A stretch of DNA of 11,936 nucleotides from the NCBI GenBank assembly GCA_023416855.1, contig JAEZGU010000269.1:1-11936 (forward strand). Direction: 5' to 3'. Positions 1 through 7,134 of the stretch are shown here, one piece after another. The translations under genes and the position numbers were made by a program. The notes beneath the pieces were generated by a model that saw nothing but the letters and a program-made list of their open reading frames with translations, had not been told where the DNA came from and did no database searches. Each line of letters begins with the position of its first letter. Position 1 is the stretch's first letter. This DNA is from Bacillota bacterium. Lineage in GTDB: Bacteria; Bacillota; Clostridia; Tissierellales; Sedimentibacteraceae.

Positions 1-104
1 TCCAAGGTGATGGATTCAAGTCATTAGATGAAGGTCAAGCGGTTAGCTTTGATATTACTCAAGGTGATAAAGGCGAACAAGCAACTAACGTAAATAGAAT
101 ATAA
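1..104 (+). CDS. Cold-shock protein (CspA family), C-terminal part only
   Basis: The reading frame enters from the left edge (first full codon at base 3) and gives 33 residues before the TAA at 102-104. The segment GDGFKSLDEGQAVSF followed by a GDKGEQATNV tail is the usual end of a CspA-type cold-shock domain (last strands of the OB-fold, 'GFKSL.EGQ.V.F....G.KG.QA.NV'). These small proteins, about 65-70 residues, bind single-stranded RNA/DNA, melt RNA secondary structure, and in E. coli can act as transcription antiterminators. The RNA-binding RNP1/RNP2 motifs would lie before base 1 and cannot be checked. A hairpin terminator follows 22 bases later and a DEAD-box RNA helicase after that, a pairing that fits a cold-shock or RNA-remodelling unit. 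Family assignment is confident; the exact paralogue cannot be told. Confidence 0.9.
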   Translation, partial: QGDGFKSLDEGQAVSFDITQGDKGEQATNVNRI

Positions 105-125
105 TTTTAATATAGCTATGAACGT

Positions 126-157
126 AAAAAAGTCGGGAAACAACCCGATTTTTTTAT
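126..157 (+). terminator. Intrinsic terminator after the cold-shock gene
   Basis: TCGGG at 133-137 pairs with CCCGA at 144-148 around a 6-base AAACAA loop. It is extended by a G-T pair and by an A-run (126-131) facing seven T (149-155). The T-tract makes it a good rho-independent terminator on the plus strand, and the A-run would give a U-tract on the other strand too. It ends about 20 bases before the helicase start codon, so helicase transcription must read through it or start within or just after the cold-shock gene. Confidence 0.85.
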
Positions 158-175
158 TTTAGAAAGAGAGAGAAA

Positions 176-1420
176 ATGAAATTTGAAGATTTAAACTTAA
201 TAGAAGCAATAATTAAAGCTTTAGTAGATGAAGGTTATGACAGACCTACACCGATACAGGAAAAGGCTATACCTCATGCACTAATAGGAAGAGATGTACT
301 TGGCTGCGCTCAAACAGGTACCGGAAAAACAGCAGCATTTGCTATTCCAATAATACAAAAAATATTTGAACAAAATAATAGTTCAAAGAGAAATATTCAA
401 GTATTAATTTTAACACCAACCAGAGAACTTGCTGTTCAAATAGAAGAAAGTTTTAAAACATACGGTCGTTATACTAATTTAAAATATTGTTCAATATTCG
501 GCGGAGTTTCACAAAGCCATCAAACGGAAAAACTGAGGAGAGGTGTAGATATATTAATAGCAACACCAGGAAGACTTCTTGATTTACTAAATCAAAGAAT
601 GGTAAAACTGCAGGATGTATCAACATTTGTACTTGATGAAGCAGATCGTATGCTTGACATGGGTTTTATAAATGATGTAAAAAAAATTATAAACATTTTA
701 CCAAACAGAAAACAGACGCTACTATTTTCAGCAACTATGCCAAAAGAAATTTCTGAACTTGTCAACTCGATATTAGTTGATCCTGTAAAAGTTGCAGTTA
801 CTCCTATTTCTTCTACTGTTGATAAAATAAAGCAATTAATATATTTTGTAGATAAAAACAATAAAAAGAATTTATTAGTGCATCTCTTAAAAAATTCTAA
901 TATTAAATCAGTATTGGTTTTTACTAGAACTAAGCATGAGGCAGACAAGGTAGTAAAAGATCTTATTGCAAATAAAATTAAAGCACAGGCTATTCATGGT
1001 AATAAATCACAAAGTGCGAGACAGTTAGCATTGAATAATTTTAAGTGTAGAGAAATAAGAGTTCTTGTAGCAACAGACATAGCAGCAAGAGGTATAGATA
1101 TAGATGAATTATCATATGTGATAAATTACAATCTTCCTGAAATGCCGGAAAATTATGTTCACAGAATAGGTCGTACCGGAAGAGCAGATCATAGCGGAAC
1201 AGCAATTTCATTCTGCGAATATGAAGATAAAGAATATCTTGCAAAAATTCAAAAATTAATAAAAAAGTCTATTACTGTTGTAAATGATAATCCATTTCCA
1301 ATGTTAATAACATCGGTTGCCCCAAAGAATAATAAGCCTCAAAAAAGACAATCAGTAGAAAAAATAGAAGCAAAGAAGAAAAGAAAAAAAGAAGTTTATA
1401 ATAGGTTATATGCAAATTAG
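176..1420 (+). CDS. DEAD-box ATP-dependent RNA helicase (RhlE/CshA type)
   Basis: A 414-residue protein that unwinds RNA duplexes using ATP, likely in ribosome assembly, RNA decay or cold adaptation. All helicase motifs are present in order: Q motif (F3, PTPIQ 24-28), motif I AQTGTGKT 45-52, Ia PTRELA 81-86, Ib TPGR 130-133, II DEAD 154-157 in the context DEADRMLDMGF, III SAT 185-187, IV VLVFTRT 246-252, V ATDIAARGID 299-308 and VI HRIGRTGR 329-336. The DEADRMLDMGF context and the compact core are typical of the RhlE group. The last ~35 residues are a lysine-rich tail (KKKRKK near 401-405) likely to bind RNA non-specifically; there is no DbpA-type RNA-binding domain. The ATG at 176 is preceded by a purine-rich AGAAAGAGAGAG stretch serving as a loose ribosome binding site. 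It follows a cold-shock gene and terminator, and is convergent with ppdK. Family is certain; RhlE versus CshA naming is less so. Confidence 0.97.
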   Translation: MKFEDLNLIEAIIKALVDEGYDRPTPIQEKAIPHALIGRDVLGCAQTGTGKTAAFAIPIIQKIFEQNNSSKRNIQVLILTPTRELAVQIEESFKTYGRYTNLKYCSIFGGVSQSHQTEKLRRGVDILIATPGRLLDLLNQRMVKLQDVSTFVLDEADRMLDMGFINDVKKIINILPNRKQTLLFSATMPKEISELVNSILVDPVKVAVTPISSTVDKIKQLIYFVDKNNKKNLLVHLLKNSNIKSVLVFTRTKHEADKVVKDLIANKIKAQAIHGNKSQSARQLALNNFKCREIRVLVATDIAARGIDIDELSYVINYNLPEMPENYVHRIGRTGRADHSGTAISFCEYEDKEYLAKIQKLIKKSITVVNDNPFPMLITSVAPKNNKPQKRQSVEKIEAKKKRKKEVYNRLYAN

Positions 1421-1422
1421 AC

Positions 1423-1450
1423 AAGGGATTGAGTAGAAACTCAATCCCTT
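1423..1450. terminator. Shared hairpin terminator between convergent helicase and ppdK genes
   Basis: Bases 1423-1434 pair perfectly with 1439-1450 (12 bp, AAGGGATTGAGT arm) around a 4-base AGAA loop. It lies 2 bases past the helicase stop and 36 bases past the ppdK stop, so it can serve both transcripts. The U-tract is short on either side (TTTCAT on plus, mixed on minus), so it may act partly as an RNA 3'-end stabiliser rather than a strong terminator. Confidence 0.75.
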
Positions 1451-1486
1451 TCATATTATAAAGTAAATATCTTAATTCTTATTTCC

Positions 1487-4108
1487 TTAATTCTTTATCG
1501 CTGCCTGTGCTGCTGCTAATCTTGCTACCGGCACCCTAAATGGTGAGCAAGATACATAGTCGAGACCAGTTTTGTGGAAGAATTCAATTGAAGCAGGATC
1601 TCCACCATGCTCTCCGCAAACTCCTAAGTGAAGATGATCTTTAGCTTCTCTTCCAAGTTTAACTGCTGTTTCAACTAATTTACCAACACCTACTTGGTCT
1701 ATTGTTTGGAAAGGGTCTTGTTCAAGTATACCTGCATCCTTATAATCTTCAAGGAATTTACCAGCATCGTCTCTTGAATAACCAAATGTCATTTGTGTTA
1801 AGTCATTAGTACCAAATGAGAAGAAGTCTGCATATTCTGCAACTTCATCAGCAGTTATACATGCTCTTGGTATTTCTATCATTGTTCCAACAAGATATTC
1901 AAGGTTAGAATTTAATTCTTTTTTAGTTTCTTCAGCAACTTCTATTATTAATTCCCTTAAAATGCTTAGTTCTTCCTTTTTACCTACAAGTGGAACCATT
2001 ATTTCAGGTATAATACTAATATTTTCTTCTCTTGAAACTTCTATTGCTGCTTCAATAATTGCTCTTGTTTGCATTCTTGCAATTTCAGGGAATGATATTG
2101 CAAGACGACATCCTCTATGACCAAGCATTGGATTAAATTCATGTAATCCGCTAATTGTATCCTTTAATTTTGTTAATGGCACATTCATATCCTTTGCAAG
2201 TTCAGCTATATCTTCTTCGTTTGTAGGTATAAATTCATGTAATGGAGGATCTAATAATCTTATTGTAACAGGACGAACTCCCATAACCTTGAAGATTCCT
2301 TTAAAGTCGTTTTTCTGCATAGGCAATATTTCAGCTAATGCTTTTTCTCGTTGTTCAACTGTTTCAGAAATTATCATTTTACGTACAGAGAAAATTCGGC
2401 TTTCTTCAAAGAACATATGCTCAGTTCTGCAAAGTCCAATACCTTCAGCACCAAACTTTACAGCTACTTCAGAATCTTTTGGAGTATCTGCATTTGTTCT
2501 GATACCAAGTTTTCTAAAATCATCAGCCCATGCCATTAATTTGCTGAAGTTTCCTGATATATTTGCTTCAACTGTCTTAATACTTCCTTTATATACACTT
2601 CCGGTGCTTCCATCAAGTGAAATAAAGTCACCTTCATTAAATGTTTCGCCTCTTACTGACATTACTTTGTTAGCTTCGTTAACATTTATTGATTCACATC
2701 CTGCTACACAGCATTTACCCATTCCTCTTGCTACAACTGCAGCATGTGAAGTCATACCGCCTCTTGAAGTTAATATACCCTTAGCTTTATTCATTCCTTC
2801 AATATCTTCAGGCGATGTTTCTTTTCTTACAAGGATAACATCTTCGCCTCTATTTGCTGCTTCAACAGCTTCGTCAGCATTAAAGTAAATTTTTCCTGTT
2901 GCCGCTCCTGGCGATGCAGGAAGTCCTTTAGCTATAGGAGTTGAATTTTTAAGTTCATTTGGATCAAATTTAGGATGCAATAATTGATCTAATGATCTTG
3001 GGTCAACTCTCATAACTGCCTCTTTTTTAGTTATATAACCTTCTTCAACTAATTCAACTGCTACTCTTAACGCCGCATCAGCAGTTCTTTTACCATTACG
3101 AGTTTGTAAGAAATAAAGTTTTCCTTCTTCTATAGTAAACTCTATATCTTGCATATCCTTATAGTGTTGTTCAAGTGTATGTGCAGCTTCTATAAATTGC
3201 TTGTATATTTCCGGCATTACTTCGTTTAGCTTATCAATTGACAACGGAGTTCTAATACCCGCAACAACATCTTCACCTTGTGCATTAATTAGAAACTCAC
3301 CAAAAACTTTCTTTTCTCCGGTAGATGGGTTTCTTGTAAATGCAACACCTGTGCCTGATGTATCTCCCATATTGCCAAACACCATTGATTGTACATTAAC
3401 TGCTGTACCTAAATTGTGTGGTATATCATATAAATTTCTGTATGTAATTGCTCTTTGATTGTTCCAAGATCTAAATACTGCTTCAACTGCCATTAATAAT
3501 TGAGTTTCAGGATCTTGAGGGAATTCTGACTTTGTTTCATTTTTATATATGTTTTTAAATTCATCAACAAGAATTTTTAAGTCCTCTGCAGTAAGTTCAG
3601 TATCAAACTTATATCCCTTTTCCTCTTTTGCATTTTCAAGAGCATTATCAAATTTAAACTTTGGTATTTCTAAAACTACATCTCCAAACATTTGGATAAA
3701 TCTTCTGTAACTATCATAAGCAAATCTTCTGTTTCCTGTTTTATTTGCCATACCTTCTACAGTATTATCATTAAGTCCAAGATTTAGGATTGTATCCATC
3801 ATGCCTGGCATTGAGAAAGCAGCTCCTGAACGTACTGACACCAATAACGGATTATTTACATCACCAAATTTCTTGTTTGTTTGTTCTTCAAGAATTGACA
3901 TACTACTTTTTATTTGATTAACTATTTCGTCTGTTAGTTTTTTTCCTTGCTCATAAAATTCAGTACATGCTTCGGTTGTTACAGTTAATCCGGGAGGTAC
4001 AGGTAGACCAATATTAGTCATTTCACAAAGGTTAGCACCTTTTCCGCCCAACAGATATTTTTGAGAAGCATTGCCCTCTTTAAACAAGTAAACCCACTTT
4101 TTGCTCAT
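1487..4108 (-). CDS. ppdK: Pyruvate, phosphate dikinase
   Basis: This enzyme interconverts pyruvate + ATP + Pi and PEP + AMP + PPi. In fermenting anaerobes it often works in the glycolytic or gluconeogenic bypass at pyruvate/PEP. The 873-residue product has the three-part layout. The N-terminal ATP-grasp domain includes KGANLCEM near 23-30 and SVRSGAAFSMPGMMDT 91-106. The central swivelling phosphohistidine domain carries GGMTSHAAVVARG, with catalytic His455 and the regulatory-type Thr453. The C-terminal TIM barrel has GLCRTEHMFF, EIPRA, SFGTNDLTQ and CGEHGGDP, with catalytic Cys831. Counted from the ATG at 4108, His455 and Cys831 fall on the same numbers as in Clostridium symbiosum PPDK. This supports that start over the in-frame ATG at 4114, which directly abuts the GGAGG. 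The gene is divergent from dxs and convergent with the helicase. No PpsR-type regulatory kinase gene is next to it here. Confidence 0.97.
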   Translation of the reverse strand: MSKKWVYLFKEGNASQKYLLGGKGANLCEMTNIGLPVPPGLTVTTEACTEFYEQGKKLTDEIVNQIKSSMSILEEQTNKKFGDVNNPLLVSVRSGAAFSMPGMMDTILNLGLNDNTVEGMANKTGNRRFAYDSYRRFIQMFGDVVLEIPKFKFDNALENAKEEKGYKFDTELTAEDLKILVDEFKNIYKNETKSEFPQDPETQLLMAVEAVFRSWNNQRAITYRNLYDIPHNLGTAVNVQSMVFGNMGDTSGTGVAFTRNPSTGEKKVFGEFLINAQGEDVVAGIRTPLSIDKLNEVMPEIYKQFIEAAHTLEQHYKDMQDIEFTIEEGKLYFLQTRNGKRTADAALRVAVELVEEGYITKKEAVMRVDPRSLDQLLHPKFDPNELKNSTPIAKGLPASPGAATGKIYFNADEAVEAANRGEDVILVRKETSPEDIEGMNKAKGILTSRGGMTSHAAVVARGMGKCCVAGCESINVNEANKVMSVRGETFNEGDFISLDGSTGSVYKGSIKTVEANISGNFSKLMAWADDFRKLGIRTNADTPKDSEVAVKFGAEGIGLCRTEHMFFEESRIFSVRKMIISETVEQREKALAEILPMQKNDFKGIFKVMGVRPVTIRLLDPPLHEFIPTNEEDIAELAKDMNVPLTKLKDTISGLHEFNPMLGHRGCRLAISFPEIARMQTRAIIEAAIEVSREENISIIPEIMVPLVGKKEELSILRELIIEVAEETKKELNSNLEYLVGTMIEIPRACITADEVAEYADFFSFGTNDLTQMTFGYSRDDAGKFLEDYKDAGILEQDPFQTIDQVGVGKLVETAVKLGREAKDHLHLGVCGEHGGDPASIEFFHKTGLDYVSCSPFRVPVARLAAAQAAIKN

Positions 4109-4114
4109 AATCAT

Positions 4115-4119
4115 CCTCC
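4115..4119 (-). promoter_or_regulatory. ppdK ribosome binding site that decides the start
   Basis: On the minus strand GGAGG sits directly before ATG-ATT-ATG. The first ATG (4114) has zero spacing and the second (4108) has 6 bases, so initiation at 4108 (MSKKWVYLF) is favoured. The protein numbering of the catalytic His and Cys agrees. Confidence 0.8.
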
Positions 4120-4130
4120 AAATACTTTAT

Positions 4131-4283
4131 AATGTAAATGCTTTATAAGTTTTCCCTTCAATATCGTTTTTATTATGTTACACTATTTGATATAAATATA
4201 TTAAATATGATACAATATTATCTTTAAATTGTACAGTATATTTTTGTGTAACTGACATAAAAAATAATATGGACATTTACATT
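4131..4283. repeat. 10-bp inverted repeat spanning the ppdK/dxs divergent region
   Basis: AATGTAAATG at 4131-4140 has its exact reverse complement, CATTTACATT, at 4274-4283. The right arm touches the -35 box of the dxs promoter and the left arm lies in the ppdK leader, 12 bases upstream of its GGAGG. The position suggests a pair of operator half-sites, but no known regulator motif is recognised and AT-rich chance pairing remains possible. Confidence 0.35.
4207..4235 (-). promoter_or_regulatory. Possible ppdK promoter (weak match)
   Basis: Read on the minus strand, TGTACA (-35, 4 of 6) is separated by 17 bases from TATCAT (-10, 5 of 6). This would give a leader of roughly 90 bases. The region is so AT-rich that chance matches of this quality are expected. 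It is listed only because the spacing is right and no better candidate was seen. Confidence 0.25.
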
Positions 4284-4312
4284 TTGACATATTTATGTAA
4301 GCAATATATAAT
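4284..4312 (+). promoter_or_regulatory. Consensus sigma-A promoter for dxs
   Basis: TTGACA at 4284-4289, a 17-base spacer, and TATAAT at 4307-4312: both hexamers and the spacing match the consensus exactly. Transcription would start near 4319, giving a leader of about 47 bases before the dxs ATG. The spacer has no TG extension. Confidence 0.85.
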
Positions 4313-4366
4313 TATGAAGACGAGAGTACAGATAAAATAAAATAATCATATTAATGAGAGGGAATA

Positions 4367-6229
4367 ATGAATTTATTGGATTATATAAATTCTCCAGATG
4401 ATTTAAGAAAATTAAACAGTGAAGAATTAAATATATTAGTTTGCGAATTAAGACAATACATAATAGAATCAGTTTCAAAAACAGGTGGTCATTTAGCTTC
4501 AAATTTAGGAGTGGTGGAGTTAACAGTTGCACTTCACCATTCATTTAACACGCCTAAAGATAAAATTATTTGGGATGTAGGTCATCAATCCTATGTTCAT
4601 AAAATATTAACCGGTAGAAAAGACAAAATGTCTACACTTAGGCAATATGAAGGTTTAAGTGGCTTTCCAAAAAGATGCGAAAGTTGTTATGATGTTTTTG
4701 ACACAGGTCACAGCAGTACCTCTATCTCTGCAGCAATTGGAATTGCAAGAGCAAGGGACTATAAAAAAGAACAATATGAAGTTGTAGCTGTTATAGGTGA
4801 CGGTGCACTTACAGGCGGTATGGCCTTTGAAGCGTTAAATGATTTAGGCAGAAGCAATACAAAATTAATAATTATACTGAATGACAATGAAATGTCTATT
4901 TCACCAAATGTTGGAGGTATGTCACATTATCTTAGTATGATAAGAACAAGCAATAGATACTTATCAACAAAAAAAGATATCGAAAAGCTATTAAATGATA
5001 TGCCTATAGGTGGTAGAACAATCAAATCATTTTTAAAAAGAGCCAAGGATGGAATTAAAAAAATGGTAATCCCGGGTATGCTTTTCGAGGAGTTGGGCTT
5101 AACATATATGGGGCCCATTGATGGACATAACGTGGATGAATTGTTAGAAGCTTTTAAAGCTGCAAAAAATATTGATGGACCACTTATAATGCACATAATA
5201 ACCAAGAAAGGTAAAGGATATAAATATGCTGAAAACAGACCTGGCGAATTTCATGGTGTTGCGCCATTTGATGTTATAACAGGGGAAATGTTGAAAAAAT
5301 CAAATGTACCTTCATATTCTGAAGTTTTCGGTAGAAAACTATGCGATATAGCTCAAGACAATAAAAATGTAGTAGCTATAACTGCCGCAATGACAGACGG
5401 TACAGGTTTAACCGAATTTGCTAACATGTATCCGGAAAGAATTCTTGATGCTGGCATTGCTGAACAGCATGCAGTAACTATGGCCGCCGGACTTGCTACA
5501 AACGGAATTGTTCCGGTAGTGGCAATATATTCATCTTTTTTACAGAGAGCATATGATCAAATAATACATGATGTTGCGTTACAAAATCTACATGTTGTGT
5601 TTGCAATTGATAGAGCAGGCCTCGTTGGTAATGATGGTGAAACTCATCAAGGTGTTTTTGATGAGGGTTTCTTATGTCAAATACCTAATATGGTTGTTAT
5701 GGCACCTGCTGATTACACTGAGTTTGAAAATATGCTTGAATATGCAATTAATGAGTATGACGGCCCAATAGCAGTTAGATACCCAAGGGGTAGTTCAACA
5801 TCTGTCATTAATAACAGTAATGTTGTAATTGAGAAAGGAAAAGGTGTTGTTGTTAAGGAAGGTAACGATGTTTCAATTGTTTGCACAGGTAGAATGGTGC
5901 AAATTGCGCTAAATGTGAGTGTAATTTTAAAAGAACATAATATAGATGCAGAGATAATCAATCTTCGATTTGCTAAGCCATTGGACGATAAATTGATTAA
6001 TGCATCAGTAAACAAGACAAAGAAGGCTGTAATAATAGATGAGGGTTCTACTTTTGGAATAGCTTCATATATAAAGTCTATAATGCCAAATGATGTTGAT
6101 TTATTATTAAAAACTCTCCCTGATGATTTTATTCAGCATGGAAGCGTAGATGAGTTGTTTAAGTCAAATGGATTAGATGCGGAAAGCATAGCTTATGATA
6201 TTATAAATAATAAGTGGAGGGAGCAATGA
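4367..6229 (+). CDS. dxs: 1-deoxy-D-xylulose-5-phosphate synthase
   Basis: This enzyme condenses pyruvate with glyceraldehyde 3-phosphate, releasing CO2, to make DXP, the entry to the MEP isoprenoid pathway and a precursor of thiamine and pyridoxal. The 620-residue length is normal. The N-terminal thiamine-diphosphate domain shows GGH (His42), GHQSYVHK from 72, GHSSTS 114-119, and the Mg/TPP motif from GDG 144-146 to LNDN 171-174. The middle pyrimidine-binding domain has catalytic Glu366 in AEQHAVTMAAG, then FLQRAYDQ, DRAGLVGNDGETHQG and RYPRG 471-475. The C-terminal transketolase-like domain follows. The ATG at 4367 has GAGAGGG a few bases upstream, and a perfect sigma-A promoter lies about 55 bases before it. 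The stop overlaps the start of the next gene (ATGA), so the two are probably translationally coupled. Usual neighbours of dxs (ispA, xseB, tlyA) are absent here. Confidence 0.98.
   Translation: MNLLDYINSPDDLRKLNSEELNILVCELRQYIIESVSKTGGHLASNLGVVELTVALHHSFNTPKDKIIWDVGHQSYVHKILTGRKDKMSTLRQYEGLSGFPKRCESCYDVFDTGHSSTSISAAIGIARARDYKKEQYEVVAVIGDGALTGGMAFEALNDLGRSNTKLIIILNDNEMSISPNVGGMSHYLSMIRTSNRYLSTKKDIEKLLNDMPIGGRTIKSFLKRAKDGIKKMVIPGMLFEELGLTYMGPIDGHNVDELLEAFKAAKNIDGPLIMHIITKKGKGYKYAENRPGEFHGVAPFDVITGEMLKKSNVPSYSEVFGRKLCDIAQDNKNVVAITAAMTDGTGLTEFANMYPERILDAGIAEQHAVTMAAGLATNGIVPVVAIYSSFLQRAYDQIIHDVALQNLHVVFAIDRAGLVGNDGETHQGVFDEGFLCQIPNMVVMAPADYTEFENMLEYAINEYDGPIAVRYPRGSSTSVINNSNVVIEKGKGVVVKEGNDVSIVCTGRMVQIALNVSVILKEHNIDAEIINLRFAKPLDDKLINASVNKTKKAVIIDEGSTFGIASYIKSIMPNDVDLLLKTLPDDFIQHGSVDELFKSNGLDAESIAYDIINNKWREQ
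6216..6220 (+). promoter_or_regulatory. Ribosome binding site of the C26 hydrolase, inside dxs
   Basis: GGAGG lies 5 bases before the ATG at 6226, within the last codons of dxs. An in-frame GTG at 6214 overlaps this site and so cannot use it, which fixes the start at 6226. Confidence 0.8.
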
Positions 6230-6948
6230 AGCCAATTATTGGTGTAACAACTGATAGTGAACGTAAAAACGGTTACTATTATCAAGTGCTAAATGAGTGG
6301 AATTTAAGGTCAATTTCTGATAATGGGGGGATTCCTTTTATGTTTCAGATAACTACCGACGACGAAATAATTGAAAAATATTTAGAAATGGTAGATGGAA
6401 TACTCTTTTCAGGAGGATATGATGTAAATCCATTGTATTATGGAGAAGAGCCAATTAAAGACATAGGTTTGATAGATTATGAAAGAGATGAATTTGAATT
6501 AAAACTTTACAAAAAAGCTGCTGAAAAAAATATACCCATATTAGGTATTTGTAGGGGTGCACAAATTATGAATGTTGCAGCAGGAGGTAATTTATATCAG
6601 GATATTTACTTTCAAAGACAAAATACAAATTGTCACAGTTATGATATATCTAAAGCACTTGAATTTCACAATGTAGAAATTATCACAGATTCTAAATTAT
6701 TTGAAATATTAAAGGTAAATGAACTAAGAACTAATTCACTTCATCATCAAAGCATTAAAGAAACAGGCAAAGGGTACAAGCCCACAGCTTTTGCTAAAGA
6801 TGGAATTATAGAATGTATAGAATCTGAAAATTTAACTTTTGCAATGGGAATTCAATGGCATCCAGAGGTTATGTATAATAAGCTTCCCATATTTGCAAAT
6901 ATTTTTAGAGCTTTTATAGAGCATAGCGAAAATTATCATAATAAATAA
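6226..6948 (+). CDS. Gamma-glutamyl-gamma-aminobutyrate hydrolase family protein (peptidase C26)
   Basis: A 240-residue class I glutamine-amidotransferase-like hydrolase. Members such as PuuD cleave gamma-glutamyl amide bonds, for example gamma-glutamyl-GABA in putrescine breakdown. The nucleophile elbow is GICRGAQ with Cys109. The catalytic His212 and Glu214 are in GIQWHPE. FSGGYDVNPLYYGE (61-74) and NSLHHQ (170-175) are family signatures, and the protein opens with the usual KPIIGVT strand. There is no signal peptide or membrane segment, so it is cytosolic. The start at 6226 overlaps the dxs stop and has an ideal GGAGG. No other polyamine-degradation gene is nearby, so the PuuD role is not supported by context; the substrate is unknown. 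An overlapping start with dxs implies shared expression, not necessarily a shared pathway. Confidence 0.93.
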   Translation: MKPIIGVTTDSERKNGYYYQVLNEWNLRSISDNGGIPFMFQITTDDEIIEKYLEMVDGILFSGGYDVNPLYYGEEPIKDIGLIDYERDEFELKLYKKAAEKNIPILGICRGAQIMNVAAGGNLYQDIYFQRQNTNCHSYDISKALEFHNVEIITDSKLFEILKVNELRTNSLHHQSIKETGKGYKPTAFAKDGIIECIESENLTFAMGIQWHPEVMYNKLPIFANIFRAFIEHSENYHNK

Positions 6949-6957
6949 GAATAAAAC

Positions 6958-6994
6958 TAAAATTGTGCGAACTTTAGCGAGCCAACAAATTTTA
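6958..6994. repeat. Imperfect palindrome with GCGAAC/GCGAGC core
   Basis: TAAAATTGT (6958-6966) pairs with ACAAATTTTA (6985-6994) with one bulged base. The enclosed loop holds two near-identical hexamers, GCGAAC (6967-6972 region) and GCGAGC (6977-6982), one helical turn apart. This GC-rich core stands out in an AT-rich spacer. It may be a degenerate repetitive extragenic palindrome, or a weak transcript end for the dxs pair; no proper T-tract follows. Confidence 0.4.
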
Positions 6995-7029
6995 TGCATT
7001 CTAATGTGATTAAAATTTTTTATTTCCTA

Positions 7030-7058
7030 TTGAAATTAAGCGGATTATACATTAATAT
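7030..7058 (+). promoter_or_regulatory. Possible promoter for the zapA-like gene
   Basis: TTGAAA (5 of 6) at 7030-7035, a 17-base spacer, then TAATAT (4 of 6) at 7053-7058, with a leader of about 70 bases. The 186-base gap 6949-7134 is AT-rich and otherwise shows only the palindrome at 6958-6994. A promoter is expected in this gap, but this match alone is weak. Confidence 0.35.
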
Positions 7059-7120
7059 AAATATAACATAAAATTGAACTATCAATAAGAAAATTATTCA
7101 GAATGTCAAAAGAAAAAATT

Positions 7121-7127
7121 AAAGGGG
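7121..7127 (+). promoter_or_regulatory. Ribosome binding site deciding the zapA start
   Basis: AAAGGGG ends 7 bases before the ATG at 7135, ideal spacing. The in-frame TTG at 7129 is only 1 base away and is therefore rejected as the start. Confidence 0.7.
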
Positions 7128-7134
7128 TTTGCAT

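Noticed and set aside
100..105. TATAAT overlapping the cold-shock stop codon as a helicase promoter
   Set aside because: There is no recognisable -35 at 16-18 bases upstream and no TG extension, so it is too weak to list as a feature.
2289..2888. 199-residue open frame opposite ppdK
   Set aside because: It lies entirely antisense to conserved ppdK sequence around the His455 domain, has no ribosome binding site, and its composition is a shadow of ppdK codons.
4109..4114. Upstream in-frame ATG as the ppdK start
   Set aside because: It directly abuts the GGAGG (zero spacing). The ATG at 4108 has proper spacing and gives catalytic residue numbers matching the characterised clostridial enzyme.
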